Shown here: positions 13,402-14,989 of the stretch, piece after piece
How the letters are laid out: each line of letters starts with the position of its first letter
Position numbering within the stretch: position 1 is the stretch's first letter
Source: CAYVXE01 sp964455375
GTDB taxonomy: Bacteria > Zhuqueibacterota > Zhuqueibacteria > Oceanimicrobiales > Oceanimicrobiaceae
DNA length: 14,989 nucleotides
Assembly: GCA_964455375.1 (NCBI GenBank)
Contig: CAYVXE010000101.1
Coordinates: forward strand, 1-14,989
Reading direction: 5' to 3'
Notes under the pieces: generated by a model
Told to the model about the DNA's origin: nothing
Seen by the model: the letters and a program-made list of their open reading frames with translations, nothing else
The model's database searches: none
Translations under genes and position numbers: made by a program

Positions 13402-14703
13402 TTAAAATAAATATGTCACTGCAAGGTTGAACTGATCAATGGTTGTATTTGCATCGTTATCCCTGTTGATATAATCAATTTTAAAAGCCACATTCGGGAT
13501 CGGCTTATACGTCAGACCCAGGGTGACGTTTGTGCGATCTTGCGCCGGATTTTTTGAAAAACCGGTTGGAACATCATCTTGCGTGTTGAATTTTTCGTAT
13601 TGAATAAAAGGCGCAAGATATTGGGCGGTACCCTTTGTCAACACTGATAAAACATCATAGGCGGCATTTATATAGTATCCGCTTTGCGTTTCACCGATTG
13701 ATTTATTACCGCTGAAACTCAGTGTCCGGTTGAGACGGCCCACATCATTAAGAGATGAGCGGGCATACAAGCCGCGCAATTCCAGGCCATTTCTCGCATA
13801 GATAGCATGTATGGCGAAGAGAGAGAGTCCCGCATTGATATCAGACCCGGTTGAGTCCACAAGGGTCTGGCCTGTGTTACCGACAAAAAATGAAGCACCG
13901 ATGTCAACTCCCTGAATGCCGGTGTAATTTAACCTGCCGGTTAAAGCTAAATCTTCGGCAATGGCTTTTGACCCGTCCTGTCGACCGCTGCGAATGCCGT
14001 TTGCAGAGAATCCGGCTGCATTTAAGCTTTCTGTCAGGTAGAATTTATAGCCGATTCCGGTTTCTGTTTTACCTACTAATCCGAGACCATTGGCTCGCCA
14101 GGTTGCCGGAATAATTCTCTTTTCGGCTTCGGGCCTTAACGCGCCATGAAATGTTGGCGGCTCATGAAGTTCATTGATAATGCCAACAGGTATGAGCAAC
14201 ATTCCGGCGCGGAAATTTAGCACGGGATTGATTCTTGCTTCAAGATACCCGAATTCAACCGCGACTTCGCCCTCCGCACCGTCTTCGACTTTGGCGTGCT
14301 CAAATTCAATTTCAGAATTAAAAATGAACCGGTCATTAAACCGGTAACCGAGATAGATGATATTCCTGAGAAAGTCGATCTGATTACTGGATGTTGCCGG
14401 TGAGCCGTCGTCTTTTTCATTAGAAAAACTGTTGTAGACAATCTCACCGTAACCGGCAAGTGAGACGCCATTTTTCTTTCGATGGTAGATTTTTGACGCT
14501 GCCGGTCCCATGCCGAATTCACCTGTATATGACGGCTCGGAAACGTCGCCTAATTTAACTTTTTCAATTTCCTCGGTTAATATGTTGACTCTGCGCATGA
14601 GTTCTTTCAATGTGTCCTGTTTGGTGGCTTGCTGCGCAAATAATAAATTTACAGAAAATACGAATATCAAACTGGTCATTACAAAATGATACATTGCCTG
14701 CAT
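13402..14703 (-). CDS. Outer-membrane porin-like beta-barrel protein
   Basis: A 433-aa protein with a signal peptide (about 1-24, cleaved near FAQQ), a short periplasmic coiled-coil-like stretch (about 28-50, LKELMRRVNILTEEIEKVKL) and then a long run of alternating beta strands rich in aromatic and glycine residues, ending in NLAVTYLF with the terminal phenylalanine typical of outer-membrane barrels. Segments such as DRFIFNSEIEFEHAKV and VEFGYLEARINPVLNFRAGMLLIPVGIINE resemble the phosphate-selective OprO/OprP-like porins. The substrate cannot be told. The start is supported by AAAGGAG eight bases upstream of the ATG. It is the first gene of the trio with the flavoprotein and four-helix membrane protein, 19 bases before the former, so it may serve the same process. 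Confidence 0.8.
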   Translation of the reverse strand: MQAMYHFVMTSLIFVFSVNLLFAQQATKQDTLKELMRRVNILTEEIEKVKLGDVSEPSYTGEFGMGPAASKIYHRKKNGVSLAGYGEIVYNSFSNEKDDGSPATSSNQIDFLRNIIYLGYRFNDRFIFNSEIEFEHAKVEDGAEGEVAVEFGYLEARINPVLNFRAGMLLIPVGIINELHEPPTFHGALRPEAEKRIIPATWRANGLGLVGKTETGIGYKFYLTESLNAAGFSANGIRSGRQDGSKAIAEDLALTGRLNYTGIQGVDIGASFFVGNTGQTLVDSTGSDINAGLSLFAIHAIYARNGLELRGLYARSSLNDVGRLNRTLSFSGNKSIGETQSGYYINAAYDVLSVLTKGTAQYLAPFIQYEKFNTQDDVPTGFSKNPAQDRTNVTLGLTYKPIPNVAFKIDYINRDNDANTTIDQFNLAVTYLF

Positions 14704-14889
14704 TGGACCAACTCCTTTTATAAGTTCTATTTATACGATCTACTCCATTAGCATTTTGGAAATGTACGCATTTGTGTTCAAATTTCTTGATTTAGTGGCT
14801 TTAATTCCTTAAACTGTATTTGAACAAATGTGTAAGCATTTCTCTGCATTTCCATGTTTGTTCAACTTGGCGCATCAGCGACCCGCACG
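14704..14889 (-). promoter_or_regulatory. Porin upstream region with inverted repeats
   Basis: No gene is seen. Two arms, 14766-14783 and 14818-14834, form an inverted repeat around TTGAACA-AAATG, and TTGAACAAA-type sequence recurs a third time at 14857-14865. On the minus strand TATAAA (near 14730-14735) could be a -10 box but has no convincing -35. The repeats could bind a regulator or form a long-range stem in the leader. Confidence 0.4.
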
Positions 14890-14910
14890 TTACTGATGCG
14901 CTTTTATCTT
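14870..14910 (+). terminator. Hairpin with T-run, terminator-like on plus strand
   Basis: A perfect 9-bp stem (14870-14878 with 14893-14901), 14-nt loop, then TTTTATCTT. In form it is a Rho-independent terminator on the plus strand, but no plus-strand gene precedes it. On the minus strand it overlaps the end of the short leader frame, so it may be a regulatory RNA structure. Confidence 0.45.
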
Positions 14911-14919
14911 AGGTTGCAT
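14890..14919 (-). CDS. Possible nine-residue leader peptide
   Basis: AAAGGAGG (14932-14925) sits five bases before ATG 14919-14917, which opens a nine-codon frame (MQPKIKAHQ) ending at TAA 14892-14890. The ribosome binding site is one of the best in the window, yet no longer gene follows in any frame. The last codons overlap the left strand of a strong hairpin. A leader peptide controlling the porin operon, or the stub of a lost gene, are the two readings. Confidence 0.35.
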   Translation of the reverse strand: MQPKIKAHQ

Positions 14920-14989
14920 TCGAACCTCCTTTCTGAGCGTTTTGTGATGTGTGACGGTAGTTCCTTATTAAAACTAAACAGTTGTTAGT

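Noticed and set aside
1..14989. CRISPR array, tRNA, rRNA, prophage or integrase
   Set aside because: No regularly spaced repeats, no cloverleaf or rRNA-like segment and no integrase or phage gene were seen.

Overview
The window is one stretch of a bacterial chromosome with moderate, slightly AT-rich composition. A lipoprotein-type M49 dipeptidyl peptidase, an outer-membrane porin, many compact or overlapping gene junctions and few strong Shine-Dalgarno sites suggest a Gram-negative, diderm member of the Bacteroidetes/Calditrichaeota/KSB1 (FCB) neighbourhood. This placement is inference; there is no rRNA or tRNA to anchor it.

Left part (1-4616), redox and stress genes. A multi-span NnrS-like membrane protein (minus strand) runs off the left edge and has an in-frame stop where its start should be. 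A 119-bp nested inverted-repeat element follows, then OsmC-type peroxidase and DUF302 genes (minus). Divergent from DUF302 lies an ECF sigma factor abutting a tiny, soluble, cysteine-rich putative anti-sigma factor. A second nested inverted-repeat element of different sequence but the same design comes next, then a Crp/Fnr-family regulator.

Middle (4617-6900). A lipoprotein M49 zinc peptidase (DPP III family) has a strong ribosome binding site and a possible sigma-54-type promoter. It ends at a hairpin terminator that also encodes the C-terminus of the convergent gene.

Right part (6874-14989), all on the minus strand, iron. Read in transcription order: porin, FMN-binding secreted flavoprotein and a four-helix histidine-bearing membrane protein; then a 94-bp gap with a candidate promoter; then a tightly packed seven-gene set: DtxR-like regulator with a cysteine-rich tail, 64-aa CxxC/CxxH protein, PepSY-type membrane protein with a propeller-like insert, 111-aa membrane protein, FeoA, FeoB, and a FeoB-associated cysteine-rich single-span protein. 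A reasonable reading is a ferrous-iron import operon with its own metal regulator and possible reductase, placed behind a flavin-based electron-transfer module that could reduce ferric iron. The link between the two modules is inferred from position only.

The most interesting material is the extended Feo operon with its unassigned small proteins and unusual DtxR-like regulator, the porin/flavoprotein/membrane-protein trio beside it, the two hairpin-in-hairpin repeats, and a short leader reading frame with a strong ribosome binding site and overlapping hairpin upstream of the porin.
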